Positions 15,114-24,402 of a DNA stretch of 64,000 nucleotides are shown here, one piece after another. A model generated the notes under the pieces. That model was not told the origin of the DNA and did not search any database. It saw nothing but the letters and a program-made list of their open reading frames with translations. The DNA lies in NCBI GenBank assembly GCA_003225175.1, contig QIBA01000028.1:97944-161943 (forward strand). The letters are read 5' to 3'. Source of the DNA: Acidobacteriota bacterium. Its GTDB lineage: Bacteria > Acidobacteriota > Terriglobia > Terriglobales > Acidobacteriaceae. Position 1 is the stretch's first letter. Each line of letters opens with the position of its first letter. The position numbers and the translations under genes were made by a program.

Positions 15114-16610
15114 TTGCACAACTCCATACTGCCAACCGTCGGGTTCGCATCTCTTCTAGTGTTGCTCTCAATCCCAGGTGTCACGCAGCGGAACCCTCAA
15201 CTCCAAACTCCTCAGGCGCCCGCACCAGCTCCGATTCCGGTGAAACAAGTTGATCTGGATACGGCTACGCCTGATCCACAGATCGTCGAGGCTCTAAAGG
15301 AGATTTCCGGCGATCACATTCGGGCCGCGATCGAGAGGCTGGTTACCTTCAAGAATCGCAATACGCTCTCCTCGAACGATCAGGAGATGATCTCGCAAGG
15401 TCTGGGAGTGACCGCCGCCGCCAAATGGATTCAGGAGGAGTTCGAGCGCTACTCGCACGCGTGTGGCGGATGTCTGCAGGTAAAGACCGATTCATTTACG
15501 CAACCGGTCGCGGCGCGGGTACCGACTCCGACGCCTCTGACCAATGTCTACGCTGTACTGCAAGGCTCCGATCCCGACAACGCGAAACGGATTTACCTCG
15601 TCACCGGTCACTACGATTCGCGCAATTCCGACACGTTGAACACGAAAGATGCTGCGCCGGGAGCAAATGACGACGCCAGCGGCACGGCGGTAAGCCTCGA
15701 ATGCGCGCGCGTGCTCAGCAAATACAAATTTCCTGCGACCCTGATTTTTCTGAGTGTTGCCGGCGAGGAACAAGGGCTCGACGGCGCCAAGCACTTCGCG
15801 GAGATGGCACGTCAGCAGGGTTGGGAGATTCAGGGAGTGCTGAATAACGATATCGTCGGCGGCAACACCACCCCGGGAGATTCCGGGCAGCGCAAGGACA
15901 CAGTGCGCGTCTTCTCGGAGGGGATACCGGCGTCGGCAAAGCCGGAAGACATTACGCGTATTCGCAATCTCGGGGGCGAGAACGACTCGCGATCACGAGA
16001 ACTCGCTCGCTACATTCGCAAGACGGCAAAGCAATATCTTCCGCAATTTCAGCCCACGCTGATCTTCCGGCGCGACCGCTTCCTGCGTGGAGGCGATCAC
16101 ACCGCGTTCAATGAAGAGGGATTTGCCGGCGTTCGCTTTACCGAATACCGTGAAGACTTTCATCATCAGCATCAGAACGTGCGCATCGAGAATGGCATTG
16201 AGTATGGCGATCTGTTGAAATTCGTCGACTTTGGATATGTCGCCAACGTGGCGCGCGTGAATGCCGCGACTCTGGCATCGCTGGCATTGGCGCCTGCTCC
16301 GCCTGCCAATGTCCGCATTGATACTCGCGGGCTCACGAACGATACCACCCTCACCTGGGAGGCGTCTCCGGGCGGAGGAGCGAGGCAATATCAAATTCTC
16401 TGGCGCGATGCGGATCAGCCATATTGGCAGCACGCGATGAACGCTCCCGCCGGCAGCACTGCAGTTACGCTGCCGATTTCGAAAGACAACGTGATCTTCG
16501 CCCTGCGCGCAGTCGATGCGAAAGGACACGCCAGCTTGCTCGTCGTACCGCGTCCGAGCGGTAGAATCGACGTACCCGGCAGAGCCGCAGCCGCTTCGTC
16601 CGGGATGTGA
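15114..16610 (+). CDS. Secreted M28-family zinc aminopeptidase/peptidase
   Basis: Exported peptidase of ~498 residues. The TTG start is preceded by AAAGGGAA and begins a signal sequence (HNSILPTVGFASLLVLLSIP). A Pro/Gln/Ala linker follows, then the M28 catalytic domain: VTGHYDSRNSD (first zinc His and Asp), PGANDDASGTAVSLECARVL (bridging Asp), SVAGEEQGLDGAKHF (catalytic Glu pair), LNNDIVGG (Asp) and a C-terminal histidine in EDFHHQHQNVR. The last ~90 residues resemble a fibronectin-like beta domain (PANVRIDTRGLTNDTTLTWE). It probably digests peptides outside the cytoplasm. The rhomboid-like gene follows four bases after its stop region. Confidence 0.9.
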   Translation: MHNSILPTVGFASLLVLLSIPGVTQRNPQLQTPQAPAPAPIPVKQVDLDTATPDPQIVEALKEISGDHIRAAIERLVTFKNRNTLSSNDQEMISQGLGVTAAAKWIQEEFERYSHACGGCLQVKTDSFTQPVAARVPTPTPLTNVYAVLQGSDPDNAKRIYLVTGHYDSRNSDTLNTKDAAPGANDDASGTAVSLECARVLSKYKFPATLIFLSVAGEEQGLDGAKHFAEMARQQGWEIQGVLNNDIVGGNTTPGDSGQRKDTVRVFSEGIPASAKPEDITRIRNLGGENDSRSRELARYIRKTAKQYLPQFQPTLIFRRDRFLRGGDHTAFNEEGFAGVRFTEYREDFHHQHQNVRIENGIEYGDLLKFVDFGYVANVARVNAATLASLALAPAPPANVRIDTRGLTNDTTLTWEASPGGGARQYQILWRDADQPYWQHAMNAPAGSTAVTLPISKDNVIFALRAVDAKGHASLLVVPRPSGRIDVPGRAAAASSGM

Positions 16611-16614
16611 ACGT

Positions 16615-17436
16615 ATGTCTCCTCGTCATCAATCGTTTGAAATGGGATTGCCGCCTTTTCGCGGCGCAGTTCGACAGATCATTCTCTTCAGCACCGCGGT
16701 GTATATCGCTTTGTTGCTGATGCTCGCCTTTGCGCCTGGGCTCGGTCAGGCAGCGTTCGCGGTGGGCATACTTCAACCCGAGAAGGTCCTGCATGGATCG
16801 TTGTGGCAACTGGTCACATACCCATTCATGTATGCCGATCCCATTGCCTTCCTCTTATCTCTCGTTGGCATTTATTTCATCGGCAGCCCAGTCGAGAGCC
16901 AGATTGGCTCGCAGCGGTTTTATGGACTCTTCTTCGGCAGCCTCATCGTAGCGGGTGCTGTCGGCGTTGCTTTATCGCGAACCGGAGTGATTGCGCAGGG
17001 AACAGCTGTGGGCTCCGGCGCCGCGGCGGACGCCATCCTGATGGTCTTTTATTTACTGAATCGGGGAGCCATGATCATGCTGTTCCCGATTCCGATTCAG
17101 GTCCCGATCAAGTGGGTAGTGGTCGGCATCGCGGCGATCGAAACGGCTTACTTGCTGCTCTTCCACTTCGCGCTGCAATTCTGCGTGGTTCTGCTGGGAC
17201 TCGGCGCGGGATATTTGTGGTACACGCTGTTTTTGCGTCGCGGCGTTTCGATCAACCTTTCAGAGCGACTCTACGGACTCCGCAATTCCTATTACCGTTG
17301 GAAGCGTCGTCGTGCGGCCAAGAAGTTTCAGGTGTACATGCGCAAGCACGACCGCAACGTCTATTTCGACGAGTACGGCAACTACAAGCCGCCAGATGAT
17401 AAGCGGGACGATGAGCGGGGCGATTGGGTGAATTAA
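16615..17436 (+). CDS. Rhomboid-like polytopic membrane protein
   Basis: A 273-residue protein with about six membrane helices. Features of the rhomboid fold are present: the L1-like segment LHGSLWQLVTYPFMY, GIYFIGSPVESQIGSQRFYG, and VGSGAAADAILM where rhomboid proteases have the Gly-x-Ser-Gly nucleophile. The first glycine of that motif is a valine, and I see no clear His-containing last helix, so it may be an inactive relative. A basic cytoplasmic tail YYRWKRRRAAKKFQVYMRKH ends the protein. It begins four bases after the M28 peptidase gene and is probably co-transcribed with it. Confidence 0.72.
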   Translation: MSPRHQSFEMGLPPFRGAVRQIILFSTAVYIALLLMLAFAPGLGQAAFAVGILQPEKVLHGSLWQLVTYPFMYADPIAFLLSLVGIYFIGSPVESQIGSQRFYGLFFGSLIVAGAVGVALSRTGVIAQGTAVGSGAAADAILMVFYLLNRGAMIMLFPIPIQVPIKWVVVGIAAIETAYLLLFHFALQFCVVLLGLGAGYLWYTLFLRRGVSINLSERLYGLRNSYYRWKRRRAAKKFQVYMRKHDRNVYFDEYGNYKPPDDKRDDERGDWVN

Positions 17437-17441
17437 TGTCA

Positions 17442-17457
17442 GCAATTAGCGATTAGC
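17442..17457. repeat. Short heptad-repeat arm
   Basis: GCAATTAGCGATTAGC, two heptads plus GC, located five bases after the TAA of the rhomboid-like gene. No clear inverted partner is visible nearby. Confidence 0.6.
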
Positions 17458-17515
17458 AAAACCACAAGACGACGCCATCAATGAATGAGAGTTACAGCGA
17501 TGGCGCGTATCGATT

Positions 17516-17538
17516 TCGTGCCGCGTTTCGCGGCACGA
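17516..17538. terminator. Candidate bidirectional hairpin between convergent genes
   Basis: A perfect 10-bp stem TCGTGCCGCG / CGCGGCACGA with a three-base TTT loop, in the space between the rhomboid-like gene and the convergent TPR/ASPIC gene. There is no run of T on either side, so it could slow or end transcription in both directions but is not a classical intrinsic terminator. Confidence 0.4.
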
Positions 17539-17618
17539 GCTAGTTATCAGCAGCTTGGGCAACGATTACACTTCGGATTGATGATACGTGCAACCGGGGC
17601 TCCGTCGCGAGCGCCCTC

Positions 17619-20600
17619 CTATCTTCCCGGATAGACGTACCTATACTCGCTTACTCCATTCCCAGATTGGTATCGAGTGTTGTATTCGAGCAGATATTCG
17701 AGTGAGCGTGCGTCCACCGGATACTTCGAGCTCGGGGGATTCGGGTAAATTCCCATTTTGTGAAACGGCAATGGATCGACTGTGAAGGCGTCTGCTGCGT
17801 AGAAATCCATGTCCTTCACGAAGCCATTCGCGTAAAACAGGTAATCGCGCTTCCATCCTTCCGGCACCTTCGGCAGCTTCGACGGATCGAAATCGAGCAT
17901 GACCTCCTCGCCTGAACCGAAGACGACGAACTTGTCATCCGCGGCTTTGAGCAGAGGCAGCACCTCGCCGTAGCGGGTGTAGGAGCCGATATGACGCGCA
18001 TACGGACCAGTTAGACTCACGTTCTCGTATGTGTAATTCAGGTCGCCGGGAAAGCGGCTCTCGTCGGCTCTCGGATAGCCATGAAAGTGCAATCGCGCTG
18101 CTGCGAGCGGAACCTCGATGGTTCGTACGCGCTGTTGCGGAGCGCTGTTTTCGACGAGGGCCTGGTCCCAGTAGATCTGAAGGTTCGTCACGATGCGAAG
18201 CTTTCGCGTGCCAGGCTTGACCTTGCCGGTGAGATCGACTGTGATCGTTCGCGGCAGTCCTGCGGGGAAGCCCATGTCCTCGATCACCCGCTTCCAGCTT
18301 CCATCCGCCTCTTGAGCTTCGACATATGGAGCGGTGACAGCGATGTTCGCCTGATAGGCGGCGTACATCGAGTTGGCAGTGAAGTACTCGGTAAAGCCAT
18401 CGAGCAGCAGGTGAAGGGGCCGCGACGCGTCCCACTTGCCAAGATCGAGCACAAGGGAATGCGGCTCGGCGAAACCCGCGAAGTGCAGCAGCTTGAATCC
18501 GGTCACGTAACGATGATCGTGCGTGAGCAAGGCTGGGAGCACGTCATGGCCTGCATCATCCCACGCGCCAGCCGGCGCATGGGGATGCTGCGCAGTGATG
18601 ATCTTGAACTCGGGAAATGGCGGATTGGCAACGAAGCGTTCGTTGGGATAGATATCGGCACTCGCCGGATGATCGACGGCCACGAGCCGCGCTTGATCGA
18701 GATAGTTTACTTCTTCCATGGGCTCGGCGAACGTAAATCTCAAGCGGCCATTGTGCGTTTGCACGCGCGAGCCATCGATCTTGATGTACTCGTCCGGATC
18801 GGGAAGATCGCGTTGGTTTGGACCCACCCAGTGGCCGATCACAGCCGCGCCTATCACATCGGTGATGAATTCGTAGCGGCTGCCATTCCAGGCAAAGAGC
18901 ACTGGACAGGAACTTCCGCGACGATCGATCTCGAGGATCTCGTGCCGCTCGTTTGCGGCAAGCTCGATCTCGTCCTGGTACACGCCGGTAGGCCAGAGCA
19001 TACGAACTACATCGGCATGCGTCTCCTGGCCGAGCCCGGCAATGATTTCTGCGGGACCTTGCGCCAGGTATCCACTGCTACCCGCGAGCTCCCACTTCTG
19101 TTGCGACTCGCCGGCGAAGACCTGCACTTTGGTCCCGAAGGCGCTTCGGTTGTCGTTGAGCCCTTTGAGTGCAAGTCTCAGCGAATGATTCTTATTGCCG
19201 CCGTCATTGCGCAGAGCTACGAGCGACCCATCCGCCTGCGTGATAAGCAGGTCAGAATCGCCGTCGCCATCGATATCAGGGGCAACCAGCGCGCGCGGTG
19301 ACTGCAGCTTGAGTTTATCGAGTCCCACTGCGGCGGTAACATCCTCAAAACCCTTTGGTCCTAAGTTACGCAACAGCCGAATCTCGAATCCGCGATCGCT
19401 CTCGCCGACAACTGCCAGATCGATCCATCCATCATTGTCGTAATCGACGGCGGCGACTCCCCAGGCGCGCTGGAGGTTCAAATTGGGAAGCTGCGCAGCT
19501 TCGAACGACTTCCCATTCACGCTGCGCCACAGCGTTAACCCGGGGGCTGTGGGATGTGTGAAGGCGAAGTCCGTCCAGCCATCTTTATTGAAATCGAGCG
19601 CTACAACCCCGAGGCTCGATGAGGGCATAGGCTGAGTCCATGGCCGCTCTGCCTTGAAAGCTCCTTCTCGCGGGTTCAAGTAAACACTCGGCGAGGCTCT
19701 TGTCGAGGTCAGCACGAGATCAATCGCACGATCGCTGTTGACGTCGCTCGCCAGCATTACTCCCGCACCATCTCCTTGAAGTTGCGTCTGGGTGGTCACG
19801 TCTGTGAAGGTGTTGTCCCCATTGTTGCGCAGCAGGAGGTTTCCGCCGTCGGAGCGAGTTACGTATAGGTCGAGATCGCCGTCGTGGTCGTAGTCCACAA
19901 ACGTAGCGCTCAGGGGATGCCCGCTCACCTCAACATGAGTCGCGTTTGTATGATCGCTGAACTTTGCTCCGCCCTCATTATGAAAGAGCAAGACACGATC
20001 GCCGGTGGTGATCGCAACATCGGCTTTAGTGTCATTGTCATAGTCGCCGACAGCACAGCCGATTGCATTCCTCACGTCTTGCAGTCCAGACCCTTTCGTG
20101 GCGTTCTCAAAGCCTTTCTTTCGACGATTCAGATATAGGGCAAGTTGCCCTGCACTATTGGGAAGCAGCACGTCAAGCAGCCCATCGCCATCGAGATCGA
20201 AGACACAAATTCCCGGGCCGGGCGATTCCACATTTGTTGGTTTTCCTTCAGCAGAGGCGGTCGGCAGTCCCGATTCAGGACCAAGAACTGCAAACTTAAC
20301 GGGAATTGCCGCTGGCACCGGAGGCTCGCCGGGAATTATGCGCGCCAGGGAGAGAGGCCCTTGCTCTCCATAAATCTGGCTGATTGGCGAACCGAGCTTC
20401 TCGCGTGTGAGCTTCTGGAAGCGCTCGAAGTGCGGCTTGGCTTCATCTGCTTTGCCTTGTCTGCGCAACGAACCTGCCAGTCCAAACTCGGCCGAGACGT
20501 TCACTGGATTGAGTTCCACCGCGCGGCGAAATTCCTTCTCTGCTTCCGGGTATTTCTGCTGCTGCGAGTAAACGTCGCCCAGGAAGTAGTGAGCGTAGGT

Positions 20601-20999
20601 GTCGTCCGGAGCGAGTTGCGCAGCCCTAGTGAAGTCTGCGATCGCCTGCTCGGCCTGGCCATTATTGCGATGCAGCAGGCCAAGATTGTATGGAACCGCG
20701 GGATTCTTCGCATCGAGCTGGGCTGCGCGCTGTAGCGCCGCTTCTGCCTGTGGAACTCGGCCCAGATTGAGCAAAGCGATGCCGAGGTTGAGCTGCCCGC
20801 TGGTGTTGTCCTTGTCGGCTGCGACGACCTCCTGGAATTCCTTTAGCGCCTGATCAAGCTTCTGCTGATTCAGATAAGCGACGCCAAGGTTGTTGGCGCG
20901 CATGAGCTGCTGCCTGGCTGAGGGCTTCTGCGGTACTTCCGCAAACCATCCGCTCGAAGCGACGGCGCACAGGGCAAGGGCAGGAAGAAAACCGCGCAA
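17619..20999 (-). CDS. Giant secreted TPR / FG-GAP (VCBS) / ASPIC-UnbV protein
   Basis: An 1126-residue exported protein. A signal peptide (RGFLPALALCAVASSGWFA) is followed by about five tetratricopeptide repeats (residues ~30-190, e.g. NNLGVAYLNQQKLDQALKEF). Then comes a beta-propeller of FG-GAP/VCBS repeats with Ca-binding-like loops such as DLDGDGLLDVLLPN, DYDNDTKADVAI, DYDHDGDLDLYVT and DIDGDGDSDLL. An ASPIC/UnbV domain follows (RSAFGTKVQVFAGESQQKWE) and then a long C-terminal beta region. Proteins of this type are expanded in Acidobacteria and Bacteroidetes; their ligands are unknown and surface binding is assumed. The start is a TTG. A 406-codon open frame on the opposite strand is a compositional shadow. 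Confidence 0.9.
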   Translation of the reverse strand: MRGFLPALALCAVASSGWFAEVPQKPSARQQLMRANNLGVAYLNQQKLDQALKEFQEVVAADKDNTSGQLNLGIALLNLGRVPQAEAALQRAAQLDAKNPAVPYNLGLLHRNNGQAEQAIADFTRAAQLAPDDTYAHYFLGDVYSQQQKYPEAEKEFRRAVELNPVNVSAEFGLAGSLRRQGKADEAKPHFERFQKLTREKLGSPISQIYGEQGPLSLARIIPGEPPVPAAIPVKFAVLGPESGLPTASAEGKPTNVESPGPGICVFDLDGDGLLDVLLPNSAGQLALYLNRRKKGFENATKGSGLQDVRNAIGCAVGDYDNDTKADVAITTGDRVLLFHNEGGAKFSDHTNATHVEVSGHPLSATFVDYDHDGDLDLYVTRSDGGNLLLRNNGDNTFTDVTTQTQLQGDGAGVMLASDVNSDRAIDLVLTSTRASPSVYLNPREGAFKAERPWTQPMPSSSLGVVALDFNKDGWTDFAFTHPTAPGLTLWRSVNGKSFEAAQLPNLNLQRAWGVAAVDYDNDGWIDLAVVGESDRGFEIRLLRNLGPKGFEDVTAAVGLDKLKLQSPRALVAPDIDGDGDSDLLITQADGSLVALRNDGGNKNHSLRLALKGLNDNRSAFGTKVQVFAGESQQKWELAGSSGYLAQGPAEIIAGLGQETHADVVRMLWPTGVYQDEIELAANERHEILEIDRRGSSCPVLFAWNGSRYEFITDVIGAAVIGHWVGPNQRDLPDPDEYIKIDGSRVQTHNGRLRFTFAEPMEEVNYLDQARLVAVDHPASADIYPNERFVANPPFPEFKIITAQHPHAPAGAWDDAGHDVLPALLTHDHRYVTGFKLLHFAGFAEPHSLVLDLGKWDASRPLHLLLDGFTEYFTANSMYAAYQANIAVTAPYVEAQEADGSWKRVIEDMGFPAGLPRTITVDLTGKVKPGTRKLRIVTNLQIYWDQALVENSAPQQRVRTIEVPLAAARLHFHGYPRADESRFPGDLNYTYENVSLTGPYARHIGSYTRYGEVLPLLKAADDKFVVFGSGEEVMLDFDPSKLPKVPEGWKRDYLFYANGFVKDMDFYAADAFTVDPLPFHKMGIYPNPPSSKYPVDARSLEYLLEYNTRYQSGNGVSEYRYVYPGR

Positions 21000-21108
21000 G
21001 AGGATGTCCCCGAAGTGGAGTTAATAATGCAAGGGAAGTATAGAAGAGGTGGGAATCGAGTGACCTCCACGACAGCAAGCGCAACAGCGGCGTTGCTGTG
21101 CACCTGAG

Positions 21109-21133
21109 TCACCGGATCACCCGATTATCCGAT
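21109..21133. repeat. Short octad-repeat tract
   Basis: TCACCGGA, TCACCCGA, TTATCCGA: three degenerate octads, the complement of the ATCGGGTG octads seen at 31089 and 51307. It lies just after the stop codon of the acyl-CoA ligase gene (minus strand). Confidence 0.55.
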
Positions 21134-21136
21134 TTT

Positions 21137-22723
21137 TCACATCTCTCTCAGCGCGTCCCTCAACTTCTGCCGCAGAATCTTTCCTGAAGGATTTCTGGGA
21201 ATCAACGGCACAAAACGCACTTCGCGGGGCTGCTTATAGCGCGTGAGGCGTTCGCCGACGAAGCCGCAGAGTTCGTCTGCGATCTTGTTGCTTCCGGAAT
21301 TGCCGTCACGAAGAACGACAAACGCGCATGGCACTTCGCCGGCGACAAGATCCTGGCGGCCAACGATGCCGCAATCGCGCACCATGGGATGCTCCAGCAG
21401 CACGGACTCCACTTCCGCCGGAGCGATAGCGAAGCCCTTGTACTTGATCATCTCCTTCACGCGATCGACGATGCGGTAGAAGCCGTCGGTATCGACGGTG
21501 GCCATGTCACCGGACCAGTACCAGCCATCACGAAGCACCACACTGGTCGCTTCAGGAGCGTTCCAGTAACCCATCATGAACTGCGGACCGCGCATTACGA
21601 GTTCGCCATGAAACGACTCGTGACTCATGTGCAGCCGGCATTCGGTTTGCGCAACGGCGTCTCCGATTGAGTCGGGACGATAAAGATCCTGCTCGATGTA
21701 GCCGAGGTGCGTAACCGGCGAAGCTTCGGTCATCCCGTATCCCTGCCGTAGACGTATGCCCGTCTGTCGCGTGAACTTCCATGAGAGATCGGCCGCCAGC
21801 GGCGCGGCCCCTGACTTCGCGTAGCGCACACGATGGTCGTGCGGAAATGTTCCTCGGTCGGCCGCGTGGCAAAGCGTATTGATAATCGGCGGAACTAGAG
21901 GCAAAAACGTTGCGCGCTCCTCGCGTAGCAGCTGCAGGAACTTCGCCTCCTCAAAGCGAGGTATCAGCACCAGGGTGCCGCCTACTACGAGCAAAGGGTT
22001 CAGGACCACGTTTAATCCGTAGATGTGATACAGCGGCAGGCAGTTCAGCGCGATGTCGTCTTTGCTGTAGGTAGCTTCCTCTCCGGGCGCAAGCAACTGA
22101 AAAACATTTGTCACCAGATTCGAGTGCGAGAGCATTACACCCTTAGGGAAACCGGTGGTGCCGCTTGAAAATGGGAGGCCGGCGATCGTCGTGCTGGCAT
22201 CGCTAGCGGGCCTTGCCGGCCTGACTGTCGTGGGCTGTAAGAGCGTTCCGAAATCCTCAGCTCCAGCCGCCTCCCCGCGGACGGTATAAATCTGCCTCAC
22301 GCTTCCAATGTGGCGGAGACTGAGCTCTTTCACGTGAGCTGCGTCCGTAATCAGCGCAACGGCTCCGGAGGTTTCGAGTTGATAAGCCACCTCACGTTCG
22401 CGAAAGCTCGGATTTAGGAGTGTTGGGATACAGCCCGCCATCGTGGCAGCGTGGTAGGAGACGCAAAACTCCCAGGAGTTGAAGAGGAAGATGGCAATCA
22501 CTTCTCCCGGCTTGAATCGGGCACTTAGCTGGGCGGCCAGCCGTTCCACCAAGCTTCCGTACTCCGCATAGCTAAGCGACCGCTGCGGAGTGGTCGAGTG
22601 GTCTATGATCGCAGTCTTCTCCCCGAACCTGTGGCAGGCCTCCAGGATGAGGTCGTGAACGAATAGCCCGCGGGGATCGCGATAGAGCTGTGTTCGCCGT
22701 GTAGGTTTGGGTTCAAATGCCAT
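21137..22723 (-). CDS. AMP-forming acyl-CoA ligase (4-coumarate:CoA ligase-like)
   Basis: Adenylate-forming enzyme (ANL superfamily) of 528 residues that activates a carboxylic acid to an acyl-AMP and then a CoA thioester. Motifs: the P-loop-like SSGTTGFPKGVMLSHSN, YGMTEASPVTHLG, the hinge aspartate region YWSGDMATVDTDGFYRIVDR, the K of KYKGFAIAPAEVE and the catalytic lysine in NPSGKILRQKLRD. The ATG chosen starts MAFEPKPTRRTQLYRDPRG; an in-frame codon 14 residues upstream is less likely. The substrate (fatty or aromatic acid) cannot be decided. The esterase gene lies 50 bases upstream on the same strand and might be co-transcribed. Confidence 0.9.
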   Translation of the reverse strand: MAFEPKPTRRTQLYRDPRGLFVHDLILEACHRFGEKTAIIDHSTTPQRSLSYAEYGSLVERLAAQLSARFKPGEVIAIFLFNSWEFCVSYHAATMAGCIPTLLNPSFREREVAYQLETSGAVALITDAAHVKELSLRHIGSVRQIYTVRGEAAGAEDFGTLLQPTTVRPARPASDASTTIAGLPFSSGTTGFPKGVMLSHSNLVTNVFQLLAPGEEATYSKDDIALNCLPLYHIYGLNVVLNPLLVVGGTLVLIPRFEEAKFLQLLREERATFLPLVPPIINTLCHAADRGTFPHDHRVRYAKSGAAPLAADLSWKFTRQTGIRLRQGYGMTEASPVTHLGYIEQDLYRPDSIGDAVAQTECRLHMSHESFHGELVMRGPQFMMGYWNAPEATSVVLRDGWYWSGDMATVDTDGFYRIVDRVKEMIKYKGFAIAPAEVESVLLEHPMVRDCGIVGRQDLVAGEVPCAFVVLRDGNSGSNKIADELCGFVGERLTRYKQPREVRFVPLIPRNPSGKILRQKLRDALREM

Positions 22724-22773
22724 TCCGACCCGGCATTCTAGCCCGAAGCTCCCGGGCTTTCGCAACTAAAGCA

Positions 22774-23616
22774 TTACGTTCGAGTACCGTGGGCAGGCAT
22801 TTGGCGATAGAAGAAGTCCACCAGATGCTGGAGCAGGGTTTGACCATTGACCTGCAGGTTCAAAGGCAGGCCGTGTCCCATGCCGTCAATGAGGAAGGTT
22901 TCGTGAGGCAGGCCGATCTGGCGTGCCCTTGCATCGATTTGCTCGGCGGCGCTTACGGTGATGGTTTCGTCCTCCTTGCCATGCATGATCACCAGCGCTG
23001 GCCCGCCCTTCTTGATCCAGCCTACCCTGCCCCCCATCGTCCCCCACATATCGGCTACCGCCCGGAAGCGCGGGCTCTTTATCTCGGGATTGTAGGCAAG
23101 GAGCATCGAGGTCACAGCTCCCGCGGAGGAGCCCCCGATGAAGAGCCTTGAGGGATCGATGTCGTATCTGCCGGCGTTCGCGAGGATCCACTGCGTTGCA
23201 CGATGGGCGTCTTCGACGGCGGCAAAGACGGTGCGGGCATACTGGTCTTGCGCCGAACCCGGTGGATCGTCCGGTACTAGCCGGTAATTGATTGAAAAGC
23301 AAGCATATCCGCGTGCCGCGAACTCACGGCACAGGTTAGTCATCTCGGCCTTATCCCCAAACAGGAACCCACCACCGTGAATGGCAATCATCGCCGGACG
23401 CCTCCAAGCGGCTTCGGCGGTCTCCGGCAGGTAAACATCCAAGAGCAGGGGTTTCTTGGCCGGACCCGGCTCGCGAACGTCTCCCGCCCCGAACTGGACG
23501 TTCCGCACAACTTTCACCTTGAACTGGGGGTCCTTGAAGAGCGTGGCGGCATGAGCTGGCAAAACAGTCAGTACCAGCAATCCGCAAAAGACCTTAATTT
23601 TCTTAGTTACAAACAT
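22774..23616 (-). CDS. Secreted alpha/beta-hydrolase (HSL/BD-FAE-like esterase)
   Basis: Exported esterase of ~280 residues. A signal peptide KVFCGLLVLTVLPAHAA is followed by the oxyanion motif IAIHGGGFLFGDK, the nucleophile elbow IGGSSAGAV, an acid in MHGKEDETITV and the catalytic histidine in DGMGHGLPL. The overall layout matches carbohydrate-ester or small-ester hydrolases of the BD-FAE/COesterase type. The ATG is preceded by GTGGAA; a GTG three codons upstream is possible. It is next to the acyl-CoA ligase, so release of an acid followed by its CoA activation is conceivable, but this is inference. Confidence 0.85.
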   Translation of the reverse strand: MFVTKKIKVFCGLLVLTVLPAHAATLFKDPQFKVKVVRNVQFGAGDVREPGPAKKPLLLDVYLPETAEAAWRRPAMIAIHGGGFLFGDKAEMTNLCREFAARGYACFSINYRLVPDDPPGSAQDQYARTVFAAVEDAHRATQWILANAGRYDIDPSRLFIGGSSAGAVTSMLLAYNPEIKSPRFRAVADMWGTMGGRVGWIKKGGPALVIMHGKEDETITVSAAEQIDARARQIGLPHETFLIDGMGHGLPLNLQVNGQTLLQHLVDFFYRQMPAHGTRT

Positions 23617-23687
23617 GATTTCCACAATTATTATTCAACGCATCCTCCCTTTCGGCTACTCACAACATCTGAAGTAACGGGATTGCA

Positions 23688-24365
23688 ATGTTCGGCTTAT
23701 CTGGTATCAGTGCCTCCAGGGTGGAAGAAGCAAGCCCTTCCTTAAGATTCATTTACCTGCTTGAGATATTCACCGCCTGGGCGCTTATAGAAGCGACGAT
23801 CTGGCATTACGGAAAGACTCAGTTCCGGCTCTTCTGGATTTCATTTGCGTTCATCGTTGCGAGCACGATCGCACATCGCCCCAAACTCAGCGAGATCGGC
23901 CTGAGTGTGCGCGGATTGCGTACCTCACTGTGGGTGATTCCCTCTGCAATCGCAGTATCGAGCGCGGCAATGCTGCTGGCGTGGGCGGCAGGAACTCTGC
24001 ATCCCTTGTTTGGAGCGGTAGCCCAGGCGAAGCACTCGAGCGGGTACGCGATCTGGGCTGTGCTGCAACAATTCATTCTGCAATCGTATTTCTACCTGCG
24101 TTTCGAGAAGCTGGTCTCTCCGCGCAGCGCGATTCTGCTGAGTGCGGGACTTTTCTGCCTCGCGCACATTCCCAATCCGGTACTGCTCGTGACCTGCCTG
24201 ATCGCCGGCTGCATCGCCTGCGAGATATTTCGTCGCAATCGCAACATCTACGCACTCGGCGTAGCCCACGCGATCCTGGGACTCACCATTGCCATCACAG
24301 TGCCGGACGACATTCAGCGGCATATGCGCGTGGGAATTGGCTATTACCACTATCATAAAAGTTGA
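23688..24365 (+). CDS. CPBP (CAAX-protease-like) membrane protein lacking the glutamate pair
   Basis: A 225-residue protein with about six to seven membrane helices. The C-terminal half has the CPBP/Abi arrangement: AVLQQFILQSYFYLR in the position of the EExxxR motif, then FCLAHIPNPVLL (FxxxH) and GVAHAILGL (second His). The two catalytic glutamates are glutamines (QQ), so protease activity by the usual mechanism is doubtful, although both histidines and the arginine are kept. It is followed about 40 bases later by the DNA polymerase IV gene on the same strand. Confidence 0.78.
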   Translation: MFGLSGISASRVEEASPSLRFIYLLEIFTAWALIEATIWHYGKTQFRLFWISFAFIVASTIAHRPKLSEIGLSVRGLRTSLWVIPSAIAVSSAAMLLAWAAGTLHPLFGAVAQAKHSSGYAIWAVLQQFILQSYFYLRFEKLVSPRSAILLSAGLFCLAHIPNPVLLVTCLIAGCIACEIFRRNRNIYALGVAHAILGLTIAITVPDDIQRHMRVGIGYYHYHKS

Positions 24366-24402
24366 AACAGCTTTCTCTCCCTTCCTGTGATGAAATAGCT
24401 GC

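Noticed and set aside
18081..19301. A 406-codon open frame on the plus strand
   Set aside because: It lies wholly opposite the TPR/FG-GAP/ASPIC gene, whose domains are clear; the antisense frame has no recognisable domain and arises from codon bias.
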